NCBI GenBank assembly: GCA_016938655.1
Contig: JAFGUG010000043.1
Coordinates: forward strand, 1-64,000
Reading direction: 5' to 3'
DNA from: Thiotrichales bacterium
Lineage (GTDB): Bacteria; Pseudomonadota; Gammaproteobacteria; Thiomicrospirales; Thiomicrospiraceae
DNA length: 64,000 bases
Under the pieces are notes generated by a model. It saw only the letters and a program-made list of their open reading frames with translations. It was not told the origin of the DNA and did no database searches. This document shows positions 28,527 through 37,776 of the stretch, piece after piece (positions within the stretch are counted from its first letter, which is position 1; each line of letters begins with the position of its first letter). A program made the translations under genes and the position numbers.

Positions 28527-28694
28527 CGAGTGCCTAAGGAGTCCTGTATTTTTAGAAGGCACTTAAAAGCGTCACATTTAAATGAAAGTTTTTTAGGTGC
28601 CTGCGGTCTTTTATTTAATTGGTTATAAAGTCGAACCATTTAAACTTTGTATCATTAATTGGTAGTTTGTCTAAAAACTTGTACAATCAAAACT

Positions 28695-29129
28695 ATGAAA
28701 AATTATTTAATGCTCTTTTTCCTGTTATTTAGTTCGCTGTCTTCGCAGTGGGCAGGGGCGAGTACGTTAAATAAAAATACGGATGAATCTAAAGCCGTAT
28801 CAACCGTTGCTGTCGAAAGCTCTCATGTTCATATGCATCATGCCGTTGATCACACCAATACAAATCACAACCATCAACAGGCACATGAATCGCATGATTG
28901 TTGTCCATCCATGAACACGTCAGCAGAAAAGACGTTTACGCCTTGTGCGTATTGTGGCGATAACTGCCAGTGTGCCAGTGGCCAGACCTGTCAGCATATC
29001 TCTCCGGTTGTGAATTTTGATTCCCCCTCAATATCAGCAGGCCTGCTGAGTTCTGTTACCACCGCTTCGTATACACCTTTATTGGTGTCGGTTGCCATCT
29101 CGCCTGAATTTAAACCCCCGCAAGCTTAA
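28695..29129 (+). CDS. Small exported His/Cys-rich protein of the Cus locus
   Basis: 144 residues after a signal peptide start (MKNYLMLFFLLFSSLSSQWAGAS). The mature part has an HVHMHH and HTNTNHNHQQAHESHDCC stretch, then CAYCGDNCQCASGQTC, so metal binding is likely. A longer frame begins at 28659 but the hydrophobic leader starts at 28695. I do not recognise a named family; it resembles small leader proteins found before cusB/czcB genes. It probably delivers or buffers Cu(I)/Ag(I) in the periplasm (inference). Confidence 0.7.
   Translation: MKNYLMLFFLLFSSLSSQWAGASTLNKNTDESKAVSTVAVESSHVHMHHAVDHTNTNHNHQQAHESHDCCPSMNTSAEKTFTPCAYCGDNCQCASGQTCQHISPVVNFDSPSISAGLLSSVTTASYTPLLVSVAISPEFKPPQA
29036..29047. 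repeat. GCAGGCCTGC palindrome copy inside the His-rich gene
   Basis: AGCAGGCCTGCT, 16-bp palindrome with flanking C/G; reads SAGLLSS in frame. Confidence 0.9.
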
Positions 29130-29210
29130 TCCTGACCGATTGTTTTAATGATGTTCACTTACACGTTTTAAGTGGCTTGGTTTTTGGATTTATGAAAAAA
29201 GGGTTTAATC

Positions 29211-30560
29211 ATGAGACGTTTTGTTTCTGTATTTTTTATCGGCTTGTTCTCGTTGCTGTCTGTGCATTCTGTTCTTGCAGAAGAGATGGCCAATCACGAT
29301 TCGCACGCACACGACGACCACAGCGCACACGACGACCACAGCGCACACGACGACCACCAAGTTGCGAATTTGCCATCACTTGAATTGTCCAGTGGGGCCG
29401 ACTTGGTCAAATACGTGTGCCCCATGCACCCACAAATTGTGCGCGACCACGAAGGAATTTGCCCACTTTGCGGAATGGATTTGGTAAAGCAAATCTTTAA
29501 GCAAAATGCATCAACCCCCAAAATTTCGGTATCGGGCTCTGCTGCGGATGGCTTGCAACAAGGGTTGGCAATTCGTACTTCAAAAGTGGAACGCGTGACG
29601 CTTTGGAAATACATTCCGACCTTTGGAAAAGTGGTCGCAGACGAGGCCAATGTGATTCATGTTCACCCTCGTGCATCCGGATGGATTAGCGACTTAAGTG
29701 TTCGCAGTAATGGTGAAATGGTTGAAAAAGGCCAGTTGCTCTATCGTATTTACTCGCCTGAAATTGTCTCTGCGCAACAAGATTTGTTGCTTGCTCGCCA
29801 AAACCAAAAGCGTTTGGGCAACCAAGCCAATTCGGTTTTAGAATCCGCCAAAATTCGTCTTGAACTGCTTGGCGTAAGCAAAGGGGATATTGCCAACATT
29901 ATTAAACGCAATCGGGTGATTCACAAAATCCCGGTATATGCTTTGCAAGCCGGTGTGGCCAGTGACTTGATTGTGCAAGATGGGATGTATGTTCAGCCGC
30001 AAATCGAGTTAATGAGTTTGACCGATTTAAGTCGTGTTTGGGTCGAGGCTGAGGTATTGCCCTTGCAACAAGACTGGATTCGCGATGGCTTAACCGCCGC
30101 CGTCACATCAGACGCTTTTCCTGGACGTGAGTGGGAGAGCTTTATTGACTATATCTACCCCGTTACCGATGTTAAAACCCAAGCCTTGAAAGTGCGTTTG
30201 CCACTTGATAACCCATTTAGAAAACTCAAGCCCAATATGTTTATGGACGTGGCCATTTATGGCGGACCAAAACGCAACGTGCTTGCCATTCCTCTGGAAG
30301 CCGTGATTGATGATGGGCTCACCAAACGCGTGGTGAAAGCGTTGGATAATGGTCAGTTTGAAGTGGTGGAACTCACCACCGGCATGCAAAGTAAAGGCAT
30401 TGTAGAAGTGCTTTCAGGGCTGGCCGAGGGCGAGACGATTGTGACCTCAGGTCAGTTTTTAATTGATTCAGAGAGTCAGATTCAATCAAATTTACAGCGT
30501 TTGATGTCAGCGCCCGCTGCTTCGCCTTCTGCTTCATCATCAACCGATGCAAACGAGTAG
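29211..30560 (+). CDS. cusB: CusB-type efflux periplasmic adaptor with heavy-metal-binding domain
   Basis: Membrane-fusion subunit joining the RND pump to the outer-membrane channel; 449 residues. The signal peptide ends near VLAEE. A His/Asp-rich stretch (residues ~27-48, three HDDHSA-type repeats) precedes the YVCPMHPQIV...CPLCGMDLV heavy-metal-binding domain. Then come barrel-sandwich (VHPRASGWISDL), alpha-hairpin and beta-barrel domains. It is followed 10 bases later by the RND gene. Cus rather than Czc is favoured by the metal domain and the CusA-like partner. Confidence 0.9.
   Translation: MRRFVSVFFIGLFSLLSVHSVLAEEMANHDSHAHDDHSAHDDHSAHDDHQVANLPSLELSSGADLVKYVCPMHPQIVRDHEGICPLCGMDLVKQIFKQNASTPKISVSGSAADGLQQGLAIRTSKVERVTLWKYIPTFGKVVADEANVIHVHPRASGWISDLSVRSNGEMVEKGQLLYRIYSPEIVSAQQDLLLARQNQKRLGNQANSVLESAKIRLELLGVSKGDIANIIKRNRVIHKIPVYALQAGVASDLIVQDGMYVQPQIELMSLTDLSRVWVEAEVLPLQQDWIRDGLTAAVTSDAFPGREWESFIDYIYPVTDVKTQALKVRLPLDNPFRKLKPNMFMDVAIYGGPKRNVLAIPLEAVIDDGLTKRVVKALDNGQFEVVELTTGMQSKGIVEVLSGLAEGETIVTSGQFLIDSESQIQSNLQRLMSAPAASPSASSSTDANE
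29300..29358 (+). repeat. Three in-frame 18-bp repeats in cusB
   Basis: The unit GCACACGACGACCACAGC occurs about three times head to tail, the last unit diverging. It encodes AHDDHS. Near-identical DNA suggests recent slippage and a tunable number of metal-binding repeats. Confidence 0.85.
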
Positions 30561-30569
30561 GGGGCTAGG

Positions 30570-33500
30570 ATGATTAATAACATAATTGCTTACTCAATCC
30601 GCAATCGAATTTTGGTCTTACTCATCAGTTTAACCCTTGCTGCTTGGGGGTGGATGGCATTAAACAAAACCGCACTGGATGCCATTCCTGATCTGTCGGA
30701 TGTTCAAGTCATTATCAAAACCCCCTTTGCAGGGCAAACCCCGCAGGTGGTGGAAGACCAAATCACCTACCCGATTTCCAGTTTAATGATGTCGGTGCCC
30801 AAAGCCAAAGTGGTGCGTGGTTACTCATTTTTTGGCGACTCGTATGTGTATGTGTTGTTTGAAGATGGCACCGACCCTTACTGGGCAAGAACCCGTGTAC
30901 TGGAATACTTAAATCAAGTAAAAGGACAACTGCCAGACTCTGCCCAGCCCGTTTTAGGGCCGGACGCGTCGGGTGTGGGTTGGATTTATCAGTATGTGTT
31001 GGTAGATAAAACCCAAAATACCGACCTTGCTCAACTGCGCAGTTTGCAAGATTGGTTTTTAAAATTTGAACTGCAATCGGTTGCCGGTGTTTCCGAGGTC
31101 GCCTCGGTAGGCGGCATGATTAAGCAGTATCAGGTGGTGGTTAATCCTAATAAATTGCGTGCCTATCAAATCACCTTAAAACAAGTTCAAGAAGCGATTC
31201 GTAAAAGCACCGTGCAAATGGGCGCTTCGGTGATTGAACAGGGCGAAGCGGAGTACATGGTCGCTTTGAAAGGCTATGTAAATAAAGTAGCCGATTTAGA
31301 ATCGATTCCGTTAGGGTTGGCCTCTGAAAATGGGTCACCTCTGTTATTAAAGGACATTGCCCAAATTAAATTAGGTGCAGAGTCTCGCCGTGGCATTGCC
31401 GACTTAGATGGTGAGGGTGAAGTGGTGGGCGGTATTGTTGTGATGCGCTCAGGCGAAAACGCCTCACAAGTCATTGAAGCAGTAAAAGATAAAATCTCAA
31501 CCCTTAAAAACAGTTTGCCATCGGGGGTTGAGCTCGTTGAGGTTTATGATCGTTCCGGTTTGATTGACCGAGCGGTAGAAACCTTGACGAATAAGCTTTT
31601 GTTAGAAATGTTAATTGTCGCACTGGTGTCTATTGTCTTTTTAATGCATTTACGGTCTGCTTTAGTGGCGGTTATTTCTTTGCCACTTGGAATATTAGGC
31701 GCGTTTATTATCATTGAGGCGATGGGCGTGTCGGCGAATATTATGAGCTTAGGGGGGATTGCCATCGCCATTGGCACCATGGTGGATGCCACCATTGTTA
31801 TGATTGAAAATGCGCATAAACATCTTGAAGCGCATTATCAGAAAACGGGTAAGGTTGCCAAAGGAGAGGAGCATTGGCAGATTGTTTTAGTTTCGGCAAA
31901 AGAGGTCGGTTTACCGCTGTTTTTATCCCTGTTGATTATCGCCCTGAGTTTTGTGCCGATTTTTGCTCTGCAAGAACAAGCGGGCAGACTGTTTACGCCC
32001 CTAGCCTTAACCAAAACCTTGGCGATGGCGGTTGCCGCTGCTTTAGCCATTACCTTAGTGCCGGTGTTAATAGGCTACTTTGTTCGTGGACGCTTGCCGA
32101 AAGAGAGCAAAAACCCAATTAATCGAGTGTTAATTTTTCTGTATCGACCCACCTTAAAAGCCTTATTAGTATGGCCTAAAACCGTCATTGTGGTCTCTTT
32201 GGTGGTGTTGGCTTCGATTGTCTACCCTTGGCAGCAGTTGGGTTCTGAGTTTATGCCCGAACTTGAAGAGGGCGATTTACTGTATATGCCCACTACGTTA
32301 CCAGGCCTGTCAATTGGGGAAGCGCAAGCACTGTTGCAAAAAACCGATGCCATTATTAAGTCGGTTCCTGAGGTGAAAACGGTGTTCGGTAAAATTGGTC
32401 GAGCCGATACCGCAACCGACCCCGCGCCCTTAACCATGATTGAAACCACTATTCAGTTGCATGATAAGTCTGAGTGGCGTGCCGGCATGACCTTGCCTAA
32501 ATTGATTGAAGAGCTCAACGACAAGGTGCAATTTCCAGGGTTAACCAATGCGTGGGTGCAACCCATTAAAACCCGCATCGATATGCTTTCCACCGGAATT
32601 AAAACGCCGATTGGCATAAAAGTATCGGGTGACGACTTGGCTAAAATAGAGCGTATTGGCCAAGAAATAGAGGCCGCCATCAGTGGTCTGCCAGGCACCT
32701 TATCGGCTTTTTCGGATAGAGCACAAGGCGGGCGCTACATTGATATTTTGCCAAACAGAACCAATATGGCGCGCTACGGTTTAAACATGGAAGACTTGGC
32801 CGATATTCTCTCAACCGCAGTCGGTGGTAAGGCGTTACAAACCACCATTGAAGGGCGAGAGCGTTATTCGATGAACCTGCGTTATCCGCAAGTGTGGCGT
32901 GATTCTGTGCAAAAACTGCAACAGTTACCGATCGTTTCACCGAATGGTCAGCAACTGCAATTGGGGCAGGTAGCGGATGTGGTGATCAAACTCGGCCCGC
33001 CGATGATTAAGTCTGAAAACGCGCGCTTAAATGGCTGGACGTTTGTGGACATTGAAAGTGGCACGGATTTAGCCGGTTATGTGCAACAAGCCAAGCAAGT
33101 GGTGGCCGATAACGTCACCTTGCCTGCGGGTTATAGTGTGGCTTGGACAGGGCAGTATGAGTACTTGTTGAAAGCTCAGAAAACGCTGGAAACCATTGTG
33201 CCGTTCACGATTCTCATTATTTTTATGTTGCTCTACCTCATCTTTAAAAATGGGGTTGAGGCTTTAATGATTCTAATTGTTGTGCCGTTTGCTTTGTTGG
33301 GTTCGGTGTGGACGATTTGGTGGCTGGGTTATGACTATTCGGTAGCCGTCGCCGTGGGCATGATTGCCCTTGCCGGCGTCGCCGCTGAGTTTGGTGTCAT
33401 TATGCTGCTGTATCTCAAGCAGGCGATAGACAGTGCCCAACAAGAAAAGCGTTTAAACAACCCCGCCGATTTGGTTCAAGCGATTATGAAAGGGGCGGTA

Positions 33501-33740
33501 CAGCGTATTCGTCCAAAAGCGATGACGGTCATTGTGATTGTGGCCGGTTTACTGCCCATTATGTTTGGCAGTGGCACGGGGTCGGAAGTTATGCAGCGCA
33601 TTGCCGCACCGATGATTGGTGGCATGATATCCGCCCCAGTTGTGTCGATGATACTCATTCCCATACTGACCTATCTGCTTTACAGAAACCGTCTGTTTAC
33701 ACTTGTGCAAGGTCAATACGTTTTAAAGGAAAAGTCATGA
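30570..33740 (+). CDS. cusA: CusA-type heavy-metal RND efflux pump
   Basis: Proton-driven inner-membrane pump of 1056 residues with the usual two sets of membrane helices and two large periplasmic loops. ALDAIPDLSDVQVIIKT near residue 34 is a HME-RND hallmark. The fourth-helix signature GIAIAIGTMVDATIVMIEN carries the proton-relay Asp. MLSTGIKTPIGIKVSG matches the region around the Met ligands of E. coli CusA. Cu(I)/Ag(I) is the likely substrate; Czc-type Zn/Co/Cd pumps are the alternative. It overlaps the outer-membrane gene by 4 bases. Confidence 0.92.
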   Translation: MINNIIAYSIRNRILVLLISLTLAAWGWMALNKTALDAIPDLSDVQVIIKTPFAGQTPQVVEDQITYPISSLMMSVPKAKVVRGYSFFGDSYVYVLFEDGTDPYWARTRVLEYLNQVKGQLPDSAQPVLGPDASGVGWIYQYVLVDKTQNTDLAQLRSLQDWFLKFELQSVAGVSEVASVGGMIKQYQVVVNPNKLRAYQITLKQVQEAIRKSTVQMGASVIEQGEAEYMVALKGYVNKVADLESIPLGLASENGSPLLLKDIAQIKLGAESRRGIADLDGEGEVVGGIVVMRSGENASQVIEAVKDKISTLKNSLPSGVELVEVYDRSGLIDRAVETLTNKLLLEMLIVALVSIVFLMHLRSALVAVISLPLGILGAFIIIEAMGVSANIMSLGGIAIAIGTMVDATIVMIENAHKHLEAHYQKTGKVAKGEEHWQIVLVSAKEVGLPLFLSLLIIALSFVPIFALQEQAGRLFTPLALTKTLAMAVAAALAITLVPVLIGYFVRGRLPKESKNPINRVLIFLYRPTLKALLVWPKTVIVVSLVVLASIVYPWQQLGSEFMPELEEGDLLYMPTTLPGLSIGEAQALLQKTDAIIKSVPEVKTVFGKIGRADTATDPAPLTMIETTIQLHDKSEWRAGMTLPKLIEELNDKVQFPGLTNAWVQPIKTRIDMLSTGIKTPIGIKVSGDDLAKIERIGQEIEAAISGLPGTLSAFSDRAQGGRYIDILPNRTNMARYGLNMEDLADILSTAVGGKALQTTIEGRERYSMNLRYPQVWRDSVQKLQQLPIVSPNGQQLQLGQVADVVIKLGPPMIKSENARLNGWTFVDIESGTDLAGYVQQAKQVVADNVTLPAGYSVAWTGQYEYLLKAQKTLETIVPFTILIIFMLLYLIFKNGVEALMILIVVPFALLGSVWTIWWLGYDYSVAVAVGMIALAGVAAEFGVIMLLYLKQAIDSAQQEKRLNNPADLVQAIMKGAVQRIRPKAMTVIVIVAGLLPIMFGSGTGSEVMQRIAAPMIGGMISAPVVSMILIPILTYLLYRNRLFTLVQGQYVLKEKS

Positions 33741-35050
33741 ATACGAATCGATTTTTAACGCTTATTTTTTCAGGTGTTGCGGCTTTCAGTGCGAGTTTTC
33801 TAAGCTTACCCGTGTTGGCGAATCCGGTAGACGAGGCGTTAGTGGTTGAACCGTCGCCTCTGCAAACACTGTTTAATCAGGCGCTTGAAAACAATCCAAC
33901 GCTGTTCTTAGCGCAAGCGGTGCAACAAACCGCCAGTAGTTATGAGCAAGAAACCCGCAGCTTGTTAGCACCCAAGGTCGGGTTACAGTCTGAGTTGAGT
34001 TATGCGTGGATGAAAAATAAGGATTTTGCTCGAACCAGCAATCAATTGCAGGCGACTTATCCGCTCTATCAACCCGATAAATCGAACTTAATTGATATGG
34101 CTAGCCACGAATACAAAGCCGCCGTTTTTCAGCGAGAAGCCGAGCAACAACGACTCTTTTTAAAGATTTCGGAGGTCTATTTTGACTACTGGCAAAAAAA
34201 GGCCGATTTTGAGTTTCTGCAAAAAGAGCAGGCCTCCATCACCGAAATTCTGCAACAGTTGAATCAACGCTTTCAAATTGGTTATCAAGACCTAAATGAC
34301 ATCGCCGAAATTCAAGCTCGGCTGGATACTAATCAGGCCGACTTAATTAACGCCCAGTTAGCGATGGGGATTGCGCAAAATAATTTAGACGAGTTGGTTG
34401 GCACCACGGTTAATTTAACCGAGCAGACCTTCCCAGAAAGGTTGCCCGCAAGTCTATTCAATCAAACTCAGCTTGCTGATGAAGCGCAATGGCGTGCGTT
34501 TATACAACGTCACCCAGAAATTTTGCTGATTCAAGAGCAACAAACGGCCATTAAAGAGTCGATTGATTACGCAAAAAATCGAGATGGCCTGCAAATAGAA
34601 GCGTTTAGTGCGTTGGTGTATAACGACAGTAACGGCAATTTTTACGATGATATGCAAGGCGTGAGAGCAGGGGTGCGTTTAGAACTGCCGATTTACACCG
34701 GCGGTGGAACCAATGCCGCCATAGCAAAAGCCAGAGGTATGCAATCCCAAGCCAAAGCTCGAGTGCAGCAAAAAACCTTAATGTTAAGCACGCAAGCCAA
34801 GCAAGCGTTTATTAAGTACCAAGCGTTAACTCAGTCTTTAAAATCGCTTAATGCCTCCTTAAGTTCAACCCGTTTAGCCAAGCAGGCGACTGAAAATGGG
34901 TTAGTGACCGGCAGTCGTAATTTATTGGATTTATTAAATGCGCAAAGACAAACCCATAAAGTGGAAAGAGATATTCCCGTTGTAAAAGCCAATATCTGGA
35001 AAAGTTGGCACGAGCTTAGAGCGGCTTTAGGGATTTTGCAGGTTGGGTAA
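33737..35050 (+). CDS. cusC: TolC-family outer-membrane channel of the Cus system
   Basis: 437 residues with signal peptide (cleavage near VLANP) and two OEP repeats forming long helices. Characteristic segments are TYPLYQPDKSN, LPIYTGGGTNAAIAKARG, and a second-repeat coil near AKQATENGLVTGSRNLLDLLNAQR. No lipobox is seen, unlike E. coli CusC. Its ATG overlaps the cusA stop (ATGA), so it is the last gene of the efflux operon. Confidence 0.88.
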   Translation: MNTNRFLTLIFSGVAAFSASFLSLPVLANPVDEALVVEPSPLQTLFNQALENNPTLFLAQAVQQTASSYEQETRSLLAPKVGLQSELSYAWMKNKDFARTSNQLQATYPLYQPDKSNLIDMASHEYKAAVFQREAEQQRLFLKISEVYFDYWQKKADFEFLQKEQASITEILQQLNQRFQIGYQDLNDIAEIQARLDTNQADLINAQLAMGIAQNNLDELVGTTVNLTEQTFPERLPASLFNQTQLADEAQWRAFIQRHPEILLIQEQQTAIKESIDYAKNRDGLQIEAFSALVYNDSNGNFYDDMQGVRAGVRLELPIYTGGGTNAAIAKARGMQSQAKARVQQKTLMLSTQAKQAFIKYQALTQSLKSLNASLSSTRLAKQATENGLVTGSRNLLDLLNAQRQTHKVERDIPVVKANIWKSWHELRAALGILQVG

Positions 35051-35135
35051 TCGTTTATGTTTTGTTCCACTTATCGGTAGAAGGGGGATTTGAAAATAGA
35101 TACTTAACTTATTTAGATTAGCTGAAGACAATAAA

Positions 35136-35167
35136 AAACCCGCTTACAACACTTTGTAAACGGGTTT
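35136..35167 (-). terminator. Terminator between cusC and folD
   Basis: AAACCCGCTTAC (35136-35147) pairs with GTAAACGGGTTT (35156-35167) with one mismatch. The minus-strand copy ends in six T, so it best serves folD; it may also stop cusC transcripts. Confidence 0.75.
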
Positions 35168-35178
35168 GGAGTTGTTTA

Positions 35179-35204
35179 AAAAGTAAGCAGGCCTGCTCAC
35201 TTTT
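35179..35204. repeat. Full-length 26-bp copy of the palindromic element
   Basis: AAAAGT, one base, AGCAGGCCTGCT (35186-35197), one base, ACTTTT: perfect symmetry apart from the single A/C position. This is the best example of the long consensus, lying 16 bases before the folD stop. Confidence 0.92.
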
Positions 35205-35219
35205 AATAGAAAGCTTAAC

Positions 35220-36080
35220 TTATAATTTACACTCTAACTCATAAGCCACTTTCATGGTGTTTTCAAGTAACGTTGCAATGGTCATTGGGCCAACACCACC
35301 TGGAACCGGCGTAATCCAACTGGCTTTCTCTTTTGCCACATCAAATTCCACGTCGCCACAAAGCGTGCCGTCTTCCATACGGTTAATGCCCACATCAATC
35401 ACAATGGCACCGTCTTTAATCCAGTCACCTTTGACCATGTTCGGAATCCCGACGCCCACGACCACTAAATCGGCTTCAGAAACCATTTTGGGTAAATCTT
35501 TGGTGGCACTGTGACAAATCGTAACCGTTGCACGTTCATTTAAAAGCTCTAACATCATCGGCACACCCACAATATTAGACGCACCGACCACAACGGCATT
35601 TAATCCACGCAAGGGAATACCCGTTTTGGCTAACATGGTCATCACACCGTGCGGTGTACAAGGCGCAAGCTGCATCATACGAGTCGCTAAACGACCTACA
35701 TTATAAGGGTGAAAACCATCGACATCTTTACAAGGGTGAATACGTTCAATAATGGCTTCTGCATTAATGTGTTCGGGAACAGGAAGTTGAACAATAATAC
35801 CGTGCACCGTGTCATCGGCATTCAGCTCATCGATTAACGCCAATACATCCTCTTGCGAAGTTTGTGCTGGCAACACTTGCGATACATCTTTAAAGCCGGC
35901 TTTTTCGCACGCAATTTTTTTGTTTCTAACATAAACCTGAGAAGCTGGGTCTTCACCCACCATAATCACCGCTAAACCCGGACGAGGCTTACCTGCCGCA
36001 ACTTGCTTATCGACTTCCTGTCTAATGGATTCACGTAGTTCCGCCGCAATGGCCTTACCGTCTAAAATTTTTGCTGACAT
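35220..36080 (-). CDS. folD: Methylene-THF dehydrogenase / methenyl-THF cyclohydrolase
   Basis: Bifunctional one-carbon enzyme of 286 residues. [14 protein letters not shown] holds the catalytic Lys and Tyr; [10 protein letters not shown] is in the NADP site; [19 protein letters not shown] is the C-terminal signature. A GTG at 36092 in frame would add four residues, but TAGGG followed by ATG at 36080 is the better start. Confidence 0.95.
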   Translation of the reverse strand: MSAKILDGKAIAAELRESIRQEVDKQVAAGKPRPGLAVIMVGEDPASQVYVRNKKIACEKAGFKDVSQVLPAQTSQEDVLALIDELNADDTVHGIIVQLPVPEHINAEAIIERIHPCKDVDGFHPYNVGRLATRMMQLAPCTPHGVMTMLAKTGIPLRGLNAVVVGASNIVGVPMMLELLNERATVTICHSATKDLPKMVSEADLVVVGVGIPNMVKGDWIKDGAIVIDVGINRMEDGTLCGDVEFDVAKEKASWITPVPGGVGPMTIATLLENTMKVAYELECKL

Positions 36081-36314
36081 CGTATTTATCACCCTAACTA
36101 AGATAAAATTTTGTTCAATATAATAACCGATTTTTCAACCTCAAAGATTTCAGAATCATTTATATCCTTTATTAAAGCAGGTCAAAAACAGGACTTTTTT
36201 TATAGCTAAAACTTTTTTAGATAAATAATCAATGAGTTAGCGAAGGCTATCAAAGTCCTGTAAATGGGGTGATAAATTAAATTTAAAAAAACCGGTTTTT
36301 TTTTATGTTTGTTG

Positions 36315-36343
36315 TTGACAGCTATAGGGGGCGTCTATACAAT
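36315..36343 (+). promoter_or_regulatory. Canonical sigma-70 promoter of the tRNA operon
   Basis: TTGACA (36315-36320), 17-base spacer, TACAAT (36338-36343). The GC-rich discriminator ACGCC suggests stringent control, as usual for stable RNA operons. Confidence 0.85.
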
Positions 36344-36357
36344 ACGCCACATCTTCT

Positions 36358-36434
36358 CGGAGTGTAGCGCAGCTTGGTAGCGCACCTGTTTTGGGTACAG
36401 GTGGTCGGGGGTTCAAATCCCTCCACTCCGACCA
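36358..36434 (+). tRNA. tRNA-Pro (UGG)
   Basis: 77-nt cloverleaf. Acceptor CGGAGTG/CACTCCG, anticodon loop TTTGGGT giving UGG, T-arm GGTTCAAATCC, encoded CCA. Confidence 0.96.
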
Positions 36435-36496
36435 TATTCTTATTGGTCTGAAGGTAGTTTTTCTGCTTTCGTTTCAATAGTCAAAAGGTTCGATAA

Positions 36497-36573
36497 GCGC
36501 CCATAGCTCAACTGGATAGAGCATCGCCCTTCTAAGGCGAGGGTTTCAGGTTCGAATCCTGATGGGCGTACCA
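36497..36573 (+). tRNA. tRNA-Arg (UCU)
   Basis: 77-nt cloverleaf. Acceptor GCGCCCA/TGGGCGT, anticodon loop CTTCTAA giving UCU, T-arm GGTTCGAATCC, encoded CCA. Confidence 0.96.
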
Positions 36574-36604
36574 TTTCCTATGGTGTGTCGATCACGCCAT
36601 CTAT

Positions 36605-36681
36605 GGCGGATGTAGCTCAGTTGGTAGAGCCCCGGATTGTGATTCCGGTTGTCGCGGGTTCGATCCCCGTCATTCGCCCCA
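36605..36681 (+). tRNA. tRNA-His (GUG)
   Basis: 77 nt including the extra G at -1 paired with C73, diagnostic of tRNA-His. Anticodon loop TTGTGAT giving GUG, encoded CCA. A run of eight T follows directly (36682-36689). Confidence 0.96.
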
Positions 36682-36848
36682 TTTTTTTTATATATCAAAC
36701 TCTTAAACACACTCTTTTTCTTAGATTATTTAAGTTTTCGATTGTTATTTCTTCTTCTTTATCTCTAATTTTTCAACATACAACTTTGCAATATAAGCTA
36801 AATTTTATTCGAAAATTTTTCATAATTTGAATTATTTACTTTAAGCCT

Positions 36849-36881
36849 CGTGACAAATCCGTGACAAATCTGTGCCAAATC
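36849..36881 (+). repeat. Three tandem 11-bp direct repeats downstream of the tRNAs
   Basis: CGTGACAAATC, CGTGACAAATC and TGTGCCAAATC lie head to tail. The 11-bp period places them on one DNA face, as in iterons or cooperative regulator sites. Apart from these and the palindrome copy at 36956, the AT-rich gap 36690-37048 shows nothing else I can name. Confidence 0.85.
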
Positions 36882-36955
36882 TCAAAATTTCGAACATCAC
36901 TCTAGTTATTGAATGCTTTCAAAATATAACGATTGAACACCATAATTTAATACTT

Positions 36956-36967
36956 AGCAGGCCTGCT
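36956..36967. repeat. GCAGGCCTGC palindrome copy after the tRNA operon
   Basis: AGCAGGCCTGCT flanked by ACTT on the left and TCTTTT on the right, in the gap before the 37091 gene. Confidence 0.9.
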
Positions 36968-37048
36968 TCTTTTCTTATTACGTCAGAGCAATTAAATAAT
37001 CTCGTTTTTACTCAGTTTTAAACGGGCGTCCTTGCTTGCTTATCATTT

Positions 37049-37078
37049 GTTATTTATGCGTAGTAATACGTAAATAAC
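37049..37078 (+). promoter_or_regulatory. Inverted repeat just upstream of the 37091 gene
   Basis: GTTATTTA-TG-CGT and ACGTAAATAAC pair across a short centre, ending 12 bases before the ATG. It could be an operator or an mRNA hairpin affecting translation. Confidence 0.5.
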
Positions 37079-37090
37079 AGGCTAATTAAT

Positions 37091-37726
37091 ATGTTTAAAA
37101 TCACGCTTAAACGTTTTCACAAAACACTCAACCGTAAACAATTTAAAAAACGTTGTAAAACCTCCCGTTCCAAAGCATTTGCCAATCTTGACTCAAGTCT
37201 ATTAAGCCTCAACCCTGTTCAACAAAAACCGGATTTAATGGCTCAGCCAACGTGTCCTCGGTTTTTAACGCTCAAGTATCAAGAGGCCAATGCTTATGAA
37301 ATGATTGATGTGGCAGGCGACTTTAAAGTAGAAGCTAGGACACTACTCGATTGGTTGCTTAATCAAAAAAAGACAGGGATCCTAAAAACTAAGTTAATAG
37401 AGTGGCTTAAACGAGCCGATCAAAGTAACCTTTCGTCTTATGCACTTGCCCAAGGTACCATTAAACAATTAAATCTCGGTTTTTTTCTAGATACGGTGTT
37501 AGAGCACAATCCCGCTTTTAGTGTTCACTGTCCAAAATGCCAAAAACGCTACCACTCCAAACAAATTGAATACCTTCAACAAGGTAAAGGTTTCATAACG
37601 CGTCACGCCTTTTGCCCTAAAAGGCACGAAATATTCAAATTAGACGTTGTGCATTTTATGATCAAAGGCGGCCCTTCAATCGTGAAATCTACCATCCGAA
37701 TCATTAAACCCGCAGAGCCAACCTAA
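37091..37726 (+). CDS. Unknown protein with Cys/His knuckles
   Basis: 211 residues, strongly basic N-terminus (about residues 1-30, rich in Lys/Arg), soluble. The middle contains ARTLLDWLLNQKKTGILKTKLIEWL. The C-terminal third has HCPKCQKRYHS and, about 30 residues on, HAFCPKRHEIFKLDV, consistent with a small zinc-binding fold. I recognise no family. Helix-rich plus basic plus zinc suggests nucleic-acid binding, but that is inference only. It stands alone between the tRNA operon and two copies of the palindrome. Confidence 0.65.
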   Translation: MFKITLKRFHKTLNRKQFKKRCKTSRSKAFANLDSSLLSLNPVQQKPDLMAQPTCPRFLTLKYQEANAYEMIDVAGDFKVEARTLLDWLLNQKKTGILKTKLIEWLKRADQSNLSSYALAQGTIKQLNLGFFLDTVLEHNPAFSVHCPKCQKRYHSKQIEYLQQGKGFITRHAFCPKRHEIFKLDVVHFMIKGGPSIVKSTIRIIKPAEPT

Positions 37727-37730
37727 ACTT

Positions 37731-37742
37731 AGCAGGCCTGCC
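37731..37742. repeat. GCAGGCCTGC palindrome copy, first of a direct pair
   Basis: AGCAGGCCTGCC followed by TACTTTC, five bases after the 37091 gene ends. Confidence 0.9.
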
Positions 37743-37776
37743 TACTTTCAAACAGTCATTTATAATCTAAAGTGAC

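Noticed and set aside
29300-29358. Regular repeats that could look like a CRISPR array
   Set aside because: They are contiguous 18-bp units without spacers, in frame inside cusB, and encode His/Asp repeats.
36585-36830. 81-codon frame over tRNA-His
   Set aside because: Overlaps a clear tRNA and has no coding features.
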